In this document: positions 6,483 through 14,406 of the stretch, piece after piece
How the letters are laid out: each line of letters begins with the position of its first letter
How positions within the stretch are numbered: the stretch's first letter is position 1
Assembly (NCBI GenBank): GCA_045546615.1
Contig: JAZQDD010000059.1
Location: 1-16,414 of the forward strand
From: CAG-390 sp045546615
Lineage (GTDB): Bacteria > Bacillota > Clostridia > Oscillospirales > CAG-272
Length of the DNA stretch: 16,414 nt
Direction of reading: 5' to 3'
The notes under the pieces: model-generated
Databases searched by the model: none
What the model was told of the DNA's origin: nothing
The model's input: the letters and a program-made list of their open reading frames with translations, nothing else
Translations under genes and position numbers: made by a program

Positions 6483-7779
6483 ATTCGCAGTATCTCATCA
6501 CTGCACACAGCAGATGCGCCGCGTCAAGGCGTGTCAGCTTTGCCGTTGCGCTGATATTGCCAAGGGGAAAGCCTTGCTCCGTCACCGCCGATATCGCACT
6601 GCGCGCCCATGCCGGTGCGCTGTCGCTTACCGACGCGGGAACAGCGCCTGTGAGCGAAATATCAAGCACCGATGCCGTCAGAGCCGCCGCTTCTGCTGCG
6701 GTTATTTCTTCATTCGGCAAAAAGCAATGTTCACCGTTTTCTATCCAGCCGTTTACGTAGCCAAGCTGATAGGCGGCGGCAACGTACGAGCGCATTCCGT
6801 CGGGGATGGCGGCATCGTCGGCAAATACGGTCTTTTCGGTGTTGGGCAATTCGTCAATTCCGGCCGAGGTCATAAGTGCCGCCAGAAACTCCACTCGGCT
6901 GACTGCGCCGTTGGGATCGAAATAGTGTTCCTCGCCGAGCTTATCACCGTCCATAATGCCTGCCGCCGTTACCGTAAGTGCGGCGGTCTGCGCCGTTCCC
7001 GAAACGTCGGAGTATTCAATGCTCGGCAGATAGCGGCTTATATTTACGCTCACGGTAGCTTCGCCCTCGGCGTAGCTTCCATGCTCGTCGCACAGCAGGT
7101 AGGAAAAGCTGTCCTTGCCCGAGTAGCCATCATCGGGAGTGTAGACGTACGCGCCCGTTTCGCGGTCGGTAATGGTCACGCTTCCGTGGGCGGGATAGCG
7201 TGAAATGAGGTAGCAGAGCGCATCACCGTCAGGATCGCTTCCTGCCAGCACACCGCCGTATCTGTGCGCGGTGTACGCGCTCGCAGTCAGCGCCGCGGCG
7301 CTTGCTGTGGCAAGCGTGGGTGCGCGGTTAGTCCGTGCTTTTTCGCTTATGGTCAATCTGCAGGTGAATTCGTAAGGTGAGCCGTCTGCTGTGTAGGTGA
7401 AAACGGCACAGTCACCGTCGGCGGCATCGGGGGAGACGGAAAACGAAAGGCGGGAGAGATTTGCCGCCGTGATGGATTGACCGCTCGGAACAACGAAAGA
7501 GGCTACCGTGAGCTGGCCCGAAGCTGTGTCAGGGCGGCTCTTTATCGTGATAAATCCGAGGTCGTCTATGCCCGTGGCGCGTGCAAAATCCTCGGCTGTG
7601 AATACCGCCTCTCCGCCCACGCCGACGCTTACTCGCATCTCACATTCGGAGGCAAGCACCAAAAGCCCCGGCGAGAGAGGGGCGTTTTCCGCCGCGCTTG
7701 CGCGGAGCGATGGAAACAACGGCAGGATGAGCAATAGAGATAAAGCCAATGCAAACGGTTTTAATAGATATCTTTTCAT
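6481..7779 (-). CDS. Secreted SLH-domain surface protein with cadherin-like domain
   Basis: A 432-residue exported protein. Residues 1-30 form a signal peptide (KR, hydrophobic core, ASAA cleavage region). About 40-147 is beta-rich and Ig-like, of no named family that I recognise. About 152-248 resembles tandem cadherin/VCBS-like repeats (SDPDGDAL, then AYVYTPDDGYSGKDSFSY). About 260-432 holds three S-layer homology repeats with degenerate ITRAEF motifs (VSRVEFLAALM, ITAAEAAALTAS, LTRLDAAHLLCAVM). SLH repeats anchor proteins to pyruvylated wall polymers, so it should sit on the cell surface. ATG 7779 has GAGGTG (7790-7785) upstream. No enzymatic domain is visible; role may be structural or adhesive. 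It converges on pfkA and diverges from the RluA-type gene. Confidence 0.85.
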   Translation of the reverse strand: MKRYLLKPFALALSLLLILPLFPSLRASAAENAPLSPGLLVLASECEMRVSVGVGGEAVFTAEDFARATGIDDLGFITIKSRPDTASGQLTVASFVVPSGQSITAANLSRLSFSVSPDAADGDCAVFTYTADGSPYEFTCRLTISEKARTNRAPTLATASAAALTASAYTAHRYGGVLAGSDPDGDALCYLISRYPAHGSVTITDRETGAYVYTPDDGYSGKDSFSYLLCDEHGSYAEGEATVSVNISRYLPSIEYSDVSGTAQTAALTVTAAGIMDGDKLGEEHYFDPNGAVSRVEFLAALMTSAGIDELPNTEKTVFADDAAIPDGMRSYVAAAYQLGYVNGWIENGEHCFLPNEEITAAEAAALTASVLDISLTGAVPASVSDSAPAWARSAISAVTEQGFPLGNISATAKLTRLDAAHLLCAVMRYCE

Positions 7780-7813
7780 GTTTTCACCTCAAAAAAATAA
7801 TTCATTAAATGAT

Positions 7814-7843
7814 ATAGTATTTGCGGCGGAAATATTCTTGCAA
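7814..7843 (-). promoter_or_regulatory. Candidate minus-strand promoter of the SLH gene
   Basis: The palindromic TTGCAA (7843-7838) read on the minus strand lies 18 bp before TACTAT (7819-7814), which keeps the key T, A and final T of the -10 box. The same hexamer is the -35 of the opposite promoter. The -10 is weak, so this is tentative. Confidence 0.35.
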
Positions 7844-7866
7844 ATGTACGGTTTTGATGATATAAT
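7838..7866 (+). promoter_or_regulatory. Sigma-A promoter of the RluA-type/DUF3810 unit
   Basis: TTGCAA (7838-7843), 17-bp spacer, TATAAT (7861-7866) with TGA before the -10 (extended -10). Transcript start should be near 7873, a 26-nt leader to ATG 7899. Confidence 0.75.
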
Positions 7867-7898
7867 ATAAATGAATATGCGTAAAAAGGAAATGAAAA

Positions 7899-8804
7899 AT
7901 GGAAATAAAGATGAGCAGTGCCGATTCAGGCAAGACCGTTCTTGAATATCTGCTTAAAAATATGCGGCTTTCTACCCGTTCTCTGCGGCGGCTTAAATAT
8001 ACGGACGGCGGCATTACCGTCAACGGTGAGCACGTTACCGTGCGCCGTGTGCTGTGCGTGGGGGACGTTCTCTGTCTTGACGTTGGCGACCGCGAATCAA
8101 GCGAAAACGTTATTCCGCGCCGTATGCACGTTGACATACTTTTTGAGGATGGGGAGATAATAGCCGTAGATAAGCCTGCCGATATGCCCACCCACCCCTC
8201 GCACGGTCATCTTGATGATACTCTTGCCAACGCGCTTGCTTTTAAGGCGCACGTGCGCGGTGAGCGCTTTGTTTTCCGCCCTGCCAACCGCCTTGACAGA
8301 AATACCAGCGGCATAGTTCTTGTCTGCAAGGATCAGATAAGCGCAAGCCGCTTGTTTGAGCAGATGCGCGCGGGAAACGTGAAAAAGACCTATATCGCTA
8401 TTCTTGACGGCGTCCCGAGTGAGCTTTGCGGTACGGTAGATGCGCCTATCGCGCGTGCGGATGAGGGTGTGCTGATGCGCACCGTAAGCACGGAGGGCAG
8501 GGAGGCACGCACCGAATACAACACCGTTGCCGTATCTGCGGACAAAAAGTATTCGCTTGTCGTTCTGCGTCCGCTGACGGGACGTACTCACCAGCTTCGC
8601 GTTCACATGGCGCATATCGGCTGTCCGCTGCTTGGAGATTTCCTATATGGCACGCAGAGTCAGCTTTTGCCCCGCCATGCTCTGCACGCCGCGCGTCTTG
8701 AATTTGACCACCCCGCCGACGGCAGGAGAATGCGGATATCCTCGCCCCTGCCCGATGATATGGCATTGCTTTGCGAGAAGCTCTTTGAAGAAAGGAATTG
8801 TTAA
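7899..8804 (+). CDS. RluA-family pseudouridine synthase
   Basis: A 301-residue RNA-modifying enzyme that converts uridine to pseudouridine in rRNA or tRNA. An S4-like RNA-binding domain (about 12-65, with KYTDGGITVNGEHV) precedes the catalytic domain. The catalytic Asp133 is in NRLDRNTSG, with Asn in place of the usual His of HRLD, a substitution seen in some clostridial members. Further motifs are VDKPADMPTHPS (90-101) and the C-terminal LTGRTHQLRVHMAHIGCPLLGD. ATG 7899 has AGGA (7887-7890) 8 bases upstream; ATG 7911 is a second possibility. The exact target site cannot be read from sequence. Its stop directly abuts the next start (TAAATG). Confidence 0.9.
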   Translation: MEIKMSSADSGKTVLEYLLKNMRLSTRSLRRLKYTDGGITVNGEHVTVRRVLCVGDVLCLDVGDRESSENVIPRRMHVDILFEDGEIIAVDKPADMPTHPSHGHLDDTLANALAFKAHVRGERFVFRPANRLDRNTSGIVLVCKDQISASRLFEQMRAGNVKKTYIAILDGVPSELCGTVDAPIARADEGVLMRTVSTEGREARTEYNTVAVSADKKYSLVVLRPLTGRTHQLRVHMAHIGCPLLGDFLYGTQSQLLPRHALHAARLEFDHPADGRRMRISSPLPDDMALLCEKLFEERNC

Positions 8805-9962
8805 ATGGAAGAAAAAGATATCATAAAGGAAGAGGAAGTTGTTCCTTGCCCCGAGGATAATGACCCCGACTTCAAATACGAACCAAACCCCAAACTCCCA
8901 CGCTGGTCAAAGATACTTTACGCAATAGCGGCAGTGGCGGCGGTGATTTTTGTCATTTCCACGATCAGCCCAAGGTTTTCTGATTTTTACGCGAGATACG
9001 TTGGCTCGATTTTCAGAGGCGTGCTTGCAACGCTGACCAATTGGATACCGTTTTCACTTGCCGAGGGACTTATTTTGCTTCTGCCCATTCTCGCCGCGGC
9101 GGCTGTTGTTTGGGCTAATAAGCGTTATACCGAAACGTGGCGTCAGGTGTTTTGCTTTATCGGTATGGGTTTGTCCGTTGCATCTATATTCTTTTCGTTG
9201 TTTGCATTTGGTTTCGGTCCGGGATACCACGGAACGGGGCTTGATGAAAAGCTCGGTGTGGAGAGAAAAGAGGTTTCTGCCGCCGACCTTCGCCACACAG
9301 CCGAGATACTTGTTCAGCTTGTAAATGAAAATGCGGAGTCGCTGACGTTTAATGCCCAAGGGCAGGCGATAATGCCGTATTCGTATAACCAAATGAGCGA
9401 AAAGCTCGTCAAGGCATACAGCAGTCTTGCGGATGTTCACAGCTTCATCCCCCGTCTGTCCTCGCGCGTCAAGCCCGTAATGCTCAGCGAGCCTTGGACG
9501 TATACTCACATTGCGGGAGTATATACCTATTTTACGGGTGAGGCGAATATAAACACCAATTTCCCCGACTACACTCTGCCGTATACGGCGGCGCACGAAA
9601 TGGCGCATCAGCGCGGCATAGCAAGGGAGGATGAGGCAAATTTCGTTGCATTCCTCGTTTGTATGCAATCTGATGACGCATATATAAGATATAGCGGCGC
9701 GCTTAACCTTTACGAGTACGTTGCGAACGCTCTTTACGTAGCCGACAGGGAGGCTTACGTGGAGTTTTATACACAGCTTTCCGCGCGCGCCAGACTTGAA
9801 ATGTCGGCATATTCCGCTTTTTTTGAAAAGTATGTGGATTCAACGGCATCAACTGTAACAGGTGCTGTGAACGATGCGTTTTTGAAGCTTCAAGGAACCG
9901 AGGGAACGGCAAGCTACGGCTTCGTTGTCGATATTGCGGTGGCATATTTCAGAGAAAAATAA
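8805..9962 (+). CDS. DUF3810-family membrane protein, putative zinc metallopeptidase
   Basis: A 385-residue protein with an acidic cytoplasmic N-terminus (1-30), hydrophobic segments at about 36-55, 83-103 and 114-137, and a large domain after the third. It contains HEMAH (264-268), a zinc-peptidase HExxH motif, followed by REDEANF where Glu277 could be the third ligand. This layout matches DUF3810, a family of unknown biological role with a conserved HExxH. The large domain probably faces outside the cell, though topology is inferred. AAGGA (8792-8795) serves the ATG at 8805, immediately after the pseudouridine synthase stop, so the genes share a transcript. No clear terminator follows (9963-10050). 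Confidence 0.8.
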   Translation: MEEKDIIKEEEVVPCPEDNDPDFKYEPNPKLPRWSKILYAIAAVAAVIFVISTISPRFSDFYARYVGSIFRGVLATLTNWIPFSLAEGLILLLPILAAAAVVWANKRYTETWRQVFCFIGMGLSVASIFFSLFAFGFGPGYHGTGLDEKLGVERKEVSAADLRHTAEILVQLVNENAESLTFNAQGQAIMPYSYNQMSEKLVKAYSSLADVHSFIPRLSSRVKPVMLSEPWTYTHIAGVYTYFTGEANINTNFPDYTLPYTAAHEMAHQRGIAREDEANFVAFLVCMQSDDAYIRYSGALNLYEYVANALYVADREAYVEFYTQLSARARLEMSAYSAFFEKYVDSTASTVTGAVNDAFLKLQGTEGTASYGFVVDIAVAYFREK

Positions 9963-10052
9963 TATACTGTAATATATAGAAGCGGTAAAATGCAAAAAAA
10001 ATATCGGATATTTCTACAAATTTCCTTAAACCTCTTCCATTTTTAATCATAG

Positions 10053-10063
10053 TATGGTATAAT
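10053..10063 (+). promoter_or_regulatory. Extended -10 promoter of the murA operon
   Basis: TATAAT (10058-10063) preceded by TGG (extended -10). No good -35 hexamer is found at the expected distance. The transcript would start near 10070 with a leader of about 85 nt. Confidence 0.5.
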
Positions 10064-10068
10064 AAACA

Positions 10069-10158
10069 ATGAATATGTTTACCATGTCAGCAGACGAAAT
10101 TATGATTATTTTATCGCTATCCAAAAAAACAACTGGAGAAAAGGATTCCGATTTATGA
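10069..10158 (+). CDS. Possible 29-aa upstream ORF overlapping murA
   Basis: ATG at 10069 (or in-frame ATGs at 10075, 10084 and 10102) opens a frame ending at TGA 10156-10158, overlapping the murA ATG as ATGA. The first ATG is at the predicted transcript start, and none of the alternatives has a ribosome binding site. It may be chance; the same arrangement occurs before the aldehyde dehydrogenase. Confidence 0.15.
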   Translation: MNMFTMSADEIMIILSLSKKTTGEKDSDL

Positions 10159-11450
10159 AGAAAATTCTGATTAGCGGCGGCAGACCGCTGTACGGAAATA
10201 TAAATGTCAGCGGTATGAAAAATGCCGCACTTCCCATAGTATTTGCGAGCATTCTTACCGCAGACCGCTGCGTTGTGGAAAATATGCCCCTTGTCAGCGA
10301 CGTGGAGCTTTCGCTTGAGATCCTTCGCAGAATGGGTGCTACCGTCGAAAGGCTCAACAAGTCCACGGTGGCAATAGATACTACGAATTTCGAGGGGAGC
10401 GTTTCCCCCTACGACCTTGTATCCCGCCTTCGCGGTTCAACGTATCTGCTCGGCGCGGAACTTGGCAGATTTGGTTGCGCCCGTGTTGGATTTTCGGGCG
10501 GATGCGATTTCGGCGTTCGTCCCATTGACCAGCATCAAAAGGGCTTTGAGGCACTCGGCGCAAAGGTGAGCATCGAAAACGGATGCAATTGTATTACCAC
10601 AGGTCCTGCGGGGCTTAACGGTAATTCCATATATTTTGATATAGCGTCTGTCGGCGCAACGATAAACGTCATGCTTGCGGCTGTTATGGCAAAGGGAAAG
10701 ACCACCATCGACAACGCCGCGCGTGAGCCGCATATCGTTGACCTCGCCAACTTCCTTAATATGTGCGGCGCGCAGATCAGCGGCGCGGGTACGTCCGTTA
10801 TCAAGATCAAGGGCGTGGAAAAGCTCCACGGCTGTAATTATACAATAATCCCCGATATGATAGAGGCCGGCACTTACATGGTTGCCGCCGCCGCCGCAGG
10901 CGGCAGAGTCAGCGTGCGCGGAGTTATCCCCAAGCACATGGAGACCGTTACGGCAAAGCTTGTGGAGATGGGCGCGGACGTTCAGGAGTACGAGGACTAT
11001 ATCGTTGTTTCCCGTGCGGGCAGGCTTACACGCACGAACGTAAAGACTTATTTCTACCCAGGCTTCCCCACCGATATGCACCCCCAGCTCAGCGCACTTC
11101 TTGCTACGGCAGAGGGAACGTCTCTCGTCACCGAGGGCGTTTGGGAAAACCGTTTCAGGTACGTTGACGAGCTTAATAAAATGAACGCCAACATCACCGT
11201 TGACGGCAGGACAGCCACCATTGTGGGCGTTCCGAAGCTCACGGGCGCACCCGTTAAGGCGGTTGACCTCAGAGCGGGCGCGGCGATGATAATCGCGGGA
11301 CTTGCCGCAGAGGGAGTTACCGAAATAAGCAAGGTCGAGTCCATAGAGCGCGGTTACGATGACATCGTAGGCAAGCTCGCGGGACTTGGCGCGGACATAA
11401 AACTCGTGGATTTCCCCGACGAGGACGGCGCACAACAAAAAGCTAATTAA
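10155..11450 (+). CDS. murA: UDP-N-acetylglucosamine 1-carboxyvinyltransferase
   Basis: A 431-residue cytoplasmic enzyme that transfers enolpyruvate from PEP to UDP-GlcNAc, the first committed step of peptidoglycan synthesis. Motifs: SGMKNAALPI (19-28, Lys22 and Asn23), catalytic Cys117 in SGGCDFGVRPIDQH, MIEAGTYMVAAAAAGG, PGFPTDMHPQ with the substrate Asp, and SIERGYDDIVGKLAGLGADI near the end with the PEP-binding Arg. The Cys is the residue alkylated by fosfomycin; keeping it predicts a normally sensitive enzyme. The ribosome binding site is AAGGA (10141-10145). It starts a likely operon with cysS, a GtrA-like gene and a sugar isomerase; only 67 bp with a GC-rich hairpin separate it from cysS. 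Confidence 0.95.
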   Translation: MKKILISGGRPLYGNINVSGMKNAALPIVFASILTADRCVVENMPLVSDVELSLEILRRMGATVERLNKSTVAIDTTNFEGSVSPYDLVSRLRGSTYLLGAELGRFGCARVGFSGGCDFGVRPIDQHQKGFEALGAKVSIENGCNCITTGPAGLNGNSIYFDIASVGATINVMLAAVMAKGKTTIDNAAREPHIVDLANFLNMCGAQISGAGTSVIKIKGVEKLHGCNYTIIPDMIEAGTYMVAAAAAGGRVSVRGVIPKHMETVTAKLVEMGADVQEYEDYIVVSRAGRLTRTNVKTYFYPGFPTDMHPQLSALLATAEGTSLVTEGVWENRFRYVDELNKMNANITVDGRTATIVGVPKLTGAPVKAVDLRAGAAMIIAGLAAEGVTEISKVESIERGYDDIVGKLAGLGADIKLVDFPDEDGAQQKAN

Positions 11451-11460
11451 AACAAAAGAT

Positions 11461-11491
11461 CGGGGCGTTGCGCAAACGGCGCTGCGCCCCG
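11461..11491 (+). other. GC-rich intercistronic hairpin between murA and cysS
   Basis: CGGGGCG (11461-11467) pairs with CGCCCCG (11485-11491), with a further GCGC/GCGC inner stem. No T-run follows, so it is not a standard terminator. It could be an mRNA stabiliser, processing site or partial attenuator. It does not resemble a T-box leader, which would be much longer. Confidence 0.55.
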
Positions 11492-11517
11492 AATCGTATA
11501 GACAAATGGAGGAGAAA

Positions 11518-12966
11518 ATGCTTTTATATAACACCCTTACAAGAAGAAGAGACGAGTTTGTTCCCATCGAGGAAGGAAAGGTAAAGATATACACCTGCGG
11601 ACCTACCGTATATCATTACGCGCATATAGGAAATCTGCGCACGTATATGATGGAGGACATTCTTGACAGATATATGCGCTATCTCGGCTACGACGTAAAG
11701 CGCGTAATGAATATAACGGACGTCGGACATCTTACGAGCGACGGTGACACGGGCGATGATAAGATGCTCAAGGGCGCAAAACGCGAGAAAAAGACGGTAA
11801 TGGAGATAGCTAAATTCTATACCGATGCATTTTTTGCCGATTGCAAAAAGCTCAACATCCGCATTCCCGACGTTATTGAGCCTGCAACCTCTTGCATCGA
11901 CGATTTTATCGGTGTTATTTCCTCTCTCCTTGAGAAGGGATATGCGTACGAAGCGGGCGGAAACATCTACTTTGATACCTCGAAGCTTGAAAAATACTAC
12001 CTTTTCAACGATTTTAACGAGGATGACCTTGAGGTAGGCGTGCGTGACGGCGTGGAGGCTGACTCCAACAAGCGCAACCGTGCCGATTTCGTGCTGTGGT
12101 TTACAAAGTCGAAATTTGACGATCAGGAGCTTAAGTGGGATAGCCCTTGGGGAATCGGATACCCCGGCTGGCATATCGAATGCTCCTGCATAGCAATGAA
12201 GCATCTGGGCGAGTACGTTGACATCCATTGCGGAGGTATTGACAACGCATTCCCCCACCACACCAACGAGATAGCGCAGAGCGAGGCTTATCTCGGTCAT
12301 AAATGGTGTAATTGGTGGATGCACGTTCTGCACCTTAACACCAATTCGGGCAAGATGAGCAAGTCAAGCGGTGAGTTCCTTACAGTTTCCCTGCTTGAAT
12401 CCAAGGGATACGATCCTCTGGTCTACCGTTTCTTCTGCTTGCAGTCGCACTACCGCAAGTCCCTTGTTTTCTCGTACGAGAATCTTGATAACGCCGCTAT
12501 CGCTTACAAAAAGCTGGTGGCAAAGATAGTCCCGCTTTTGAAGGATAATGACGGTGCTGTGGATGCCGCCTCCCTTGCCGCACTGAAAAAGCGCTTTACC
12601 GATGCGCTTGACAACGACCTTAACACCTCGCTTGCCGTCACCGCACTCTACGACGTGCTGAAGGCGAAGTGCAACGCCGCAACAAAGCTCGCCGCTATTT
12701 CTGATTTTGATACCGTTCTCTGCCTTGACCTCGTAGCCGCCGCACAGCGCGTTATCGACGAGGAAGAAAAGGCGAGGGCGGAAAAGGAAGCGGCTCTCGC
12801 TGCCGATCCCGTTGCCCGTGCAATTGAGGAAAAGATAGCCGCGCGCGCCGCGGCGAAGAAGGCAAAGAATTTTGCCGAGGCGGACAGAATACGTGATGAG
12901 CTTGCCGCCGAGGGCATCATTCTCGTTGATACTGCCGCAGGAACTACGTGGAAAAAGGCTGAATGA
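11518..12966 (+). CDS. cysS: Cysteinyl-tRNA synthetase
   Basis: A 482-residue class I synthetase that charges tRNA-Cys with cysteine using ATP. The HIGH-type motif is HIGN (36-39) and KMSKS is at 279-283. Zinc ligands are visible: Cys27 in YTCGPTVY, Cys222 in WHIECS, His248 and the nearby Glu in PHHTNEIAQSE. The C-terminal part (about 400-470) is Ala/Lys/Glu-rich helix ending in the DALAS-like ADRIRDEL segment. ATG 11518 is chosen because GGAGGAG (11508-11514) lies just upstream; the ATG at 11506 overlaps that site and would add four residues. It overlaps the following gtrA-like gene by 4 bp. Confidence 0.95.
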   Translation: MLLYNTLTRRRDEFVPIEEGKVKIYTCGPTVYHYAHIGNLRTYMMEDILDRYMRYLGYDVKRVMNITDVGHLTSDGDTGDDKMLKGAKREKKTVMEIAKFYTDAFFADCKKLNIRIPDVIEPATSCIDDFIGVISSLLEKGYAYEAGGNIYFDTSKLEKYYLFNDFNEDDLEVGVRDGVEADSNKRNRADFVLWFTKSKFDDQELKWDSPWGIGYPGWHIECSCIAMKHLGEYVDIHCGGIDNAFPHHTNEIAQSEAYLGHKWCNWWMHVLHLNTNSGKMSKSSGEFLTVSLLESKGYDPLVYRFFCLQSHYRKSLVFSYENLDNAAIAYKKLVAKIVPLLKDNDGAVDAASLAALKKRFTDALDNDLNTSLAVTALYDVLKAKCNAATKLAAISDFDTVLCLDLVAAAQRVIDEEEKARAEKEAALAADPVARAIEEKIAARAAAKKAKNFAEADRIRDELAAEGIILVDTAAGTTWKKAE

Positions 12967-13457
12967 TGAAAAAACTCTTTTTGAAATACCGTGAGATTAT
13001 AATGTATATAATCTTTGGTCTGATCACTACTGCTGTCGCCTACGGGGTGCGTTTCTTGGCGCTTTACGGCGGCGGAGCGATTTTTGGGCTTTCCGACACG
13101 GACTCGGGCTTTGCCGCCATACGCACAGCGGCAATATCCCTCGGCTGGGTGGCAGGTGTTGCTGTAGCGTTTGTGACCAATAAAAAATGGGTATTTTGCA
13201 ACGAGGACAAGGACAAAAGCTCGCTTTTGCGCCAGATATCCACGTTTTGCGCCTCTCGCCTTGGCACATTGGGACTTGAATACCTTATCGGAATAGGACT
13301 TCCCGCCCTGCTGATAGCCTGCGAGTATCAGCCCTTTACCATTATTCTCACGTTTACCCCTGATCTGGTTGCTGCCGGCGTTTCTGCCGTGGTAGTAACG
13401 ATCGCAAATTATTTTCTGTCTAAATTCATAACTTTTAAGAAGAAAAAAGAAGGCTAA
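12963..13457 (+). CDS. GtrA-family membrane protein
   Basis: A 164-residue membrane protein with four predicted helices (about 12-35, 53-72, 100-121 and 134-156). Family marks are YIIFGLITTAVAYGV, NKKWVF (73-78) at the cytoplasmic end of helix 2, and NYFLSKFITFKKK at the C-terminus. GtrA proteins are thought to flip undecaprenyl-linked sugars for polysaccharide or teichoic-acid glycosylation. ATG 12963 overlaps the cysS stop (ATGATGA), so an ATG at 12966 is equally possible. An 8-bp hairpin (12994-13014) lies early in the gene. Being in the murA operon fits an envelope role, though no glycosyltransferase is next to it. Confidence 0.85.
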   Translation: MMKKLFLKYREIIMYIIFGLITTAVAYGVRFLALYGGGAIFGLSDTDSGFAAIRTAAISLGWVAGVAVAFVTNKKWVFCNEDKDKSSLLRQISTFCASRLGTLGLEYLIGIGLPALLIACEYQPFTIILTFTPDLVAAGVSAVVVTIANYFLSKFITFKKKKEG

Positions 13458-13458
13458 A

Positions 13459-14265
13459 ATGAATTTACCAATAGCGATACAGCTTTTTTCACTTCGTAAC
13501 GAGGCGGGCGCAGACCTTCGCGCCACTCTTGCCAAGGTAAAGGAAATGGGGTATGATGGCGTAGAGCTTGCAGGTCTCTACGAGCGTGAGCCGGAGGAGC
13601 TTTGCGCGATGTGCGCCGATGCGGGGCTTGTTCCGATATCGGCACACGTCGGAATGGACAGGATATTGCGCAAGCCGTATTTTGCCTTTGAGCCGTATGT
13701 GCGCGTTGGCTGTAAATACGTGGTCATACCATATTCGCCGCTTGAAAATTTCCCTCATTCGCCAAACTACAAGTATGCAAAGAGGAATATCGCCACCTGT
13801 GTTGAGGCGGCGCGTGATCTTGGGCTTCGCGTGCTTTACCACAACCACAAGCACGAGTTTGAAAAGCGCGACGGCGTATATCTGCTTGACGAGTTTTTGG
13901 AGGATTTTCCCGACATTGACGCCGAGTTTGACGTTGCGTGGGTGGATGCCGCAGGTGATGATCCTGTACGCCGTATACGAAAGTATGCGGGGCGCGTGCC
14001 GATAGTGCATCTGAAGGACTACTACGGCGAAAAGACCGAGGAATATTACAATATAATTTCTCTTGCCAGCCATGCAGAGCCGCCAAGCCCGAAGGGGAGG
14101 GAGTTCCGTCCGCTGGGACACGGTATCGTTGATATTCCCGCCGTTATCAAGGCGTCTGAAGAATCGGGCGCGGAGTGGTTCGTCGTTGAGCAGGACGATC
14201 CAACCCCCGGACTTACACCGCTCGAATGTGCCGAAATGAGTATAAAATATCTTAAAACTCTTTGA
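13459..14265 (+). CDS. Sugar phosphate isomerase/epimerase (xylose isomerase-like TIM barrel)
   Basis: A 268-residue cytoplasmic protein of the AP-endonuclease-2/xylose isomerase-like fold (PF01261). Metal and substrate residues are recognisable: SAHVGMD (61-67), LYHNHKHEFE (126-135), FDVAWVD (157-163), VHLKD (183-187), PLGHGIVD (218-225) and VVEQDD (242-247). These resemble inosose dehydratase (IolE)-type and 3-keto-sugar isomerases, usually binding a divalent metal, but substrate cannot be set from sequence. It starts 2 bp after the gtrA-like stop, with AGAAGG upstream, so it is the last gene of the operon and is followed by a strong terminator. The function in this operon is unknown. Confidence 0.85.
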   Translation: MNLPIAIQLFSLRNEAGADLRATLAKVKEMGYDGVELAGLYEREPEELCAMCADAGLVPISAHVGMDRILRKPYFAFEPYVRVGCKYVVIPYSPLENFPHSPNYKYAKRNIATCVEAARDLGLRVLYHNHKHEFEKRDGVYLLDEFLEDFPDIDAEFDVAWVDAAGDDPVRRIRKYAGRVPIVHLKDYYGEKTEEYYNIISLASHAEPPSPKGREFRPLGHGIVDIPAVIKASEESGAEWFVVEQDDPTPGLTPLECAEMSIKYLKTL

Positions 14266-14267
14266 GA

Positions 14268-14311
14268 GAGCGGGGCAAATGCAAAAAGCATTCGCCCCGC
14301 TCCCTTTTTTT
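14268..14311 (+). terminator. Strong intrinsic terminator of the murA-cysS operon
   Basis: GAGCGGGGC plus AATGC (14268-14282) pairs with GCATT plus GCCCCGCTC (14288-14302), one mismatch, 5-nt A loop, then CC and seven T (14305-14311). Confidence 0.92.
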
Positions 14312-14320
14312 CTATCTTCT

Positions 14321-14349
14321 GAATAAAATCTCCCCAAATGGCAAAAATA
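14321..14349 (+). promoter_or_regulatory. Candidate forespore (sigma-F type) promoter of the spoIIQ-like gene
   Basis: GAATA (14321-14325), 14-bp spacer, GGCAAAAATA (14340-14349). The second block fits the sigma-F -10 pattern GGnRAnAMTW. The first fits the -35 GYWTA at all but one base, and the spacer is one shorter than usual. No convincing sigma-A promoter is present between the terminator at 14311 and the start at 14407. Confidence 0.4.
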
Positions 14350-14406
14350 TAGTTGAAATCGGCAGCCGCGCTGTCCGAAGAACTACATTACAAAAGGAGT
14401 CTTAAA

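Noticed and set aside
9963..10050. Terminator after the DUF3810 gene
   Set aside because: Only weak AT-rich inverted repeats without a GC stem or T-run are visible.
12994..13014. 8-bp hairpin with TATAAT-like arms at the start of the gtrA-like gene
   Set aside because: It lies inside a well-supported coding region, and no -35 box fits an internal promoter.
14353..14406. Upstream TTG start for the SpoIIQ-like protein
   Set aside because: No ribosome binding site and an un-family-like N-terminus; AAAGGAG before ATG 14407 decides the start.
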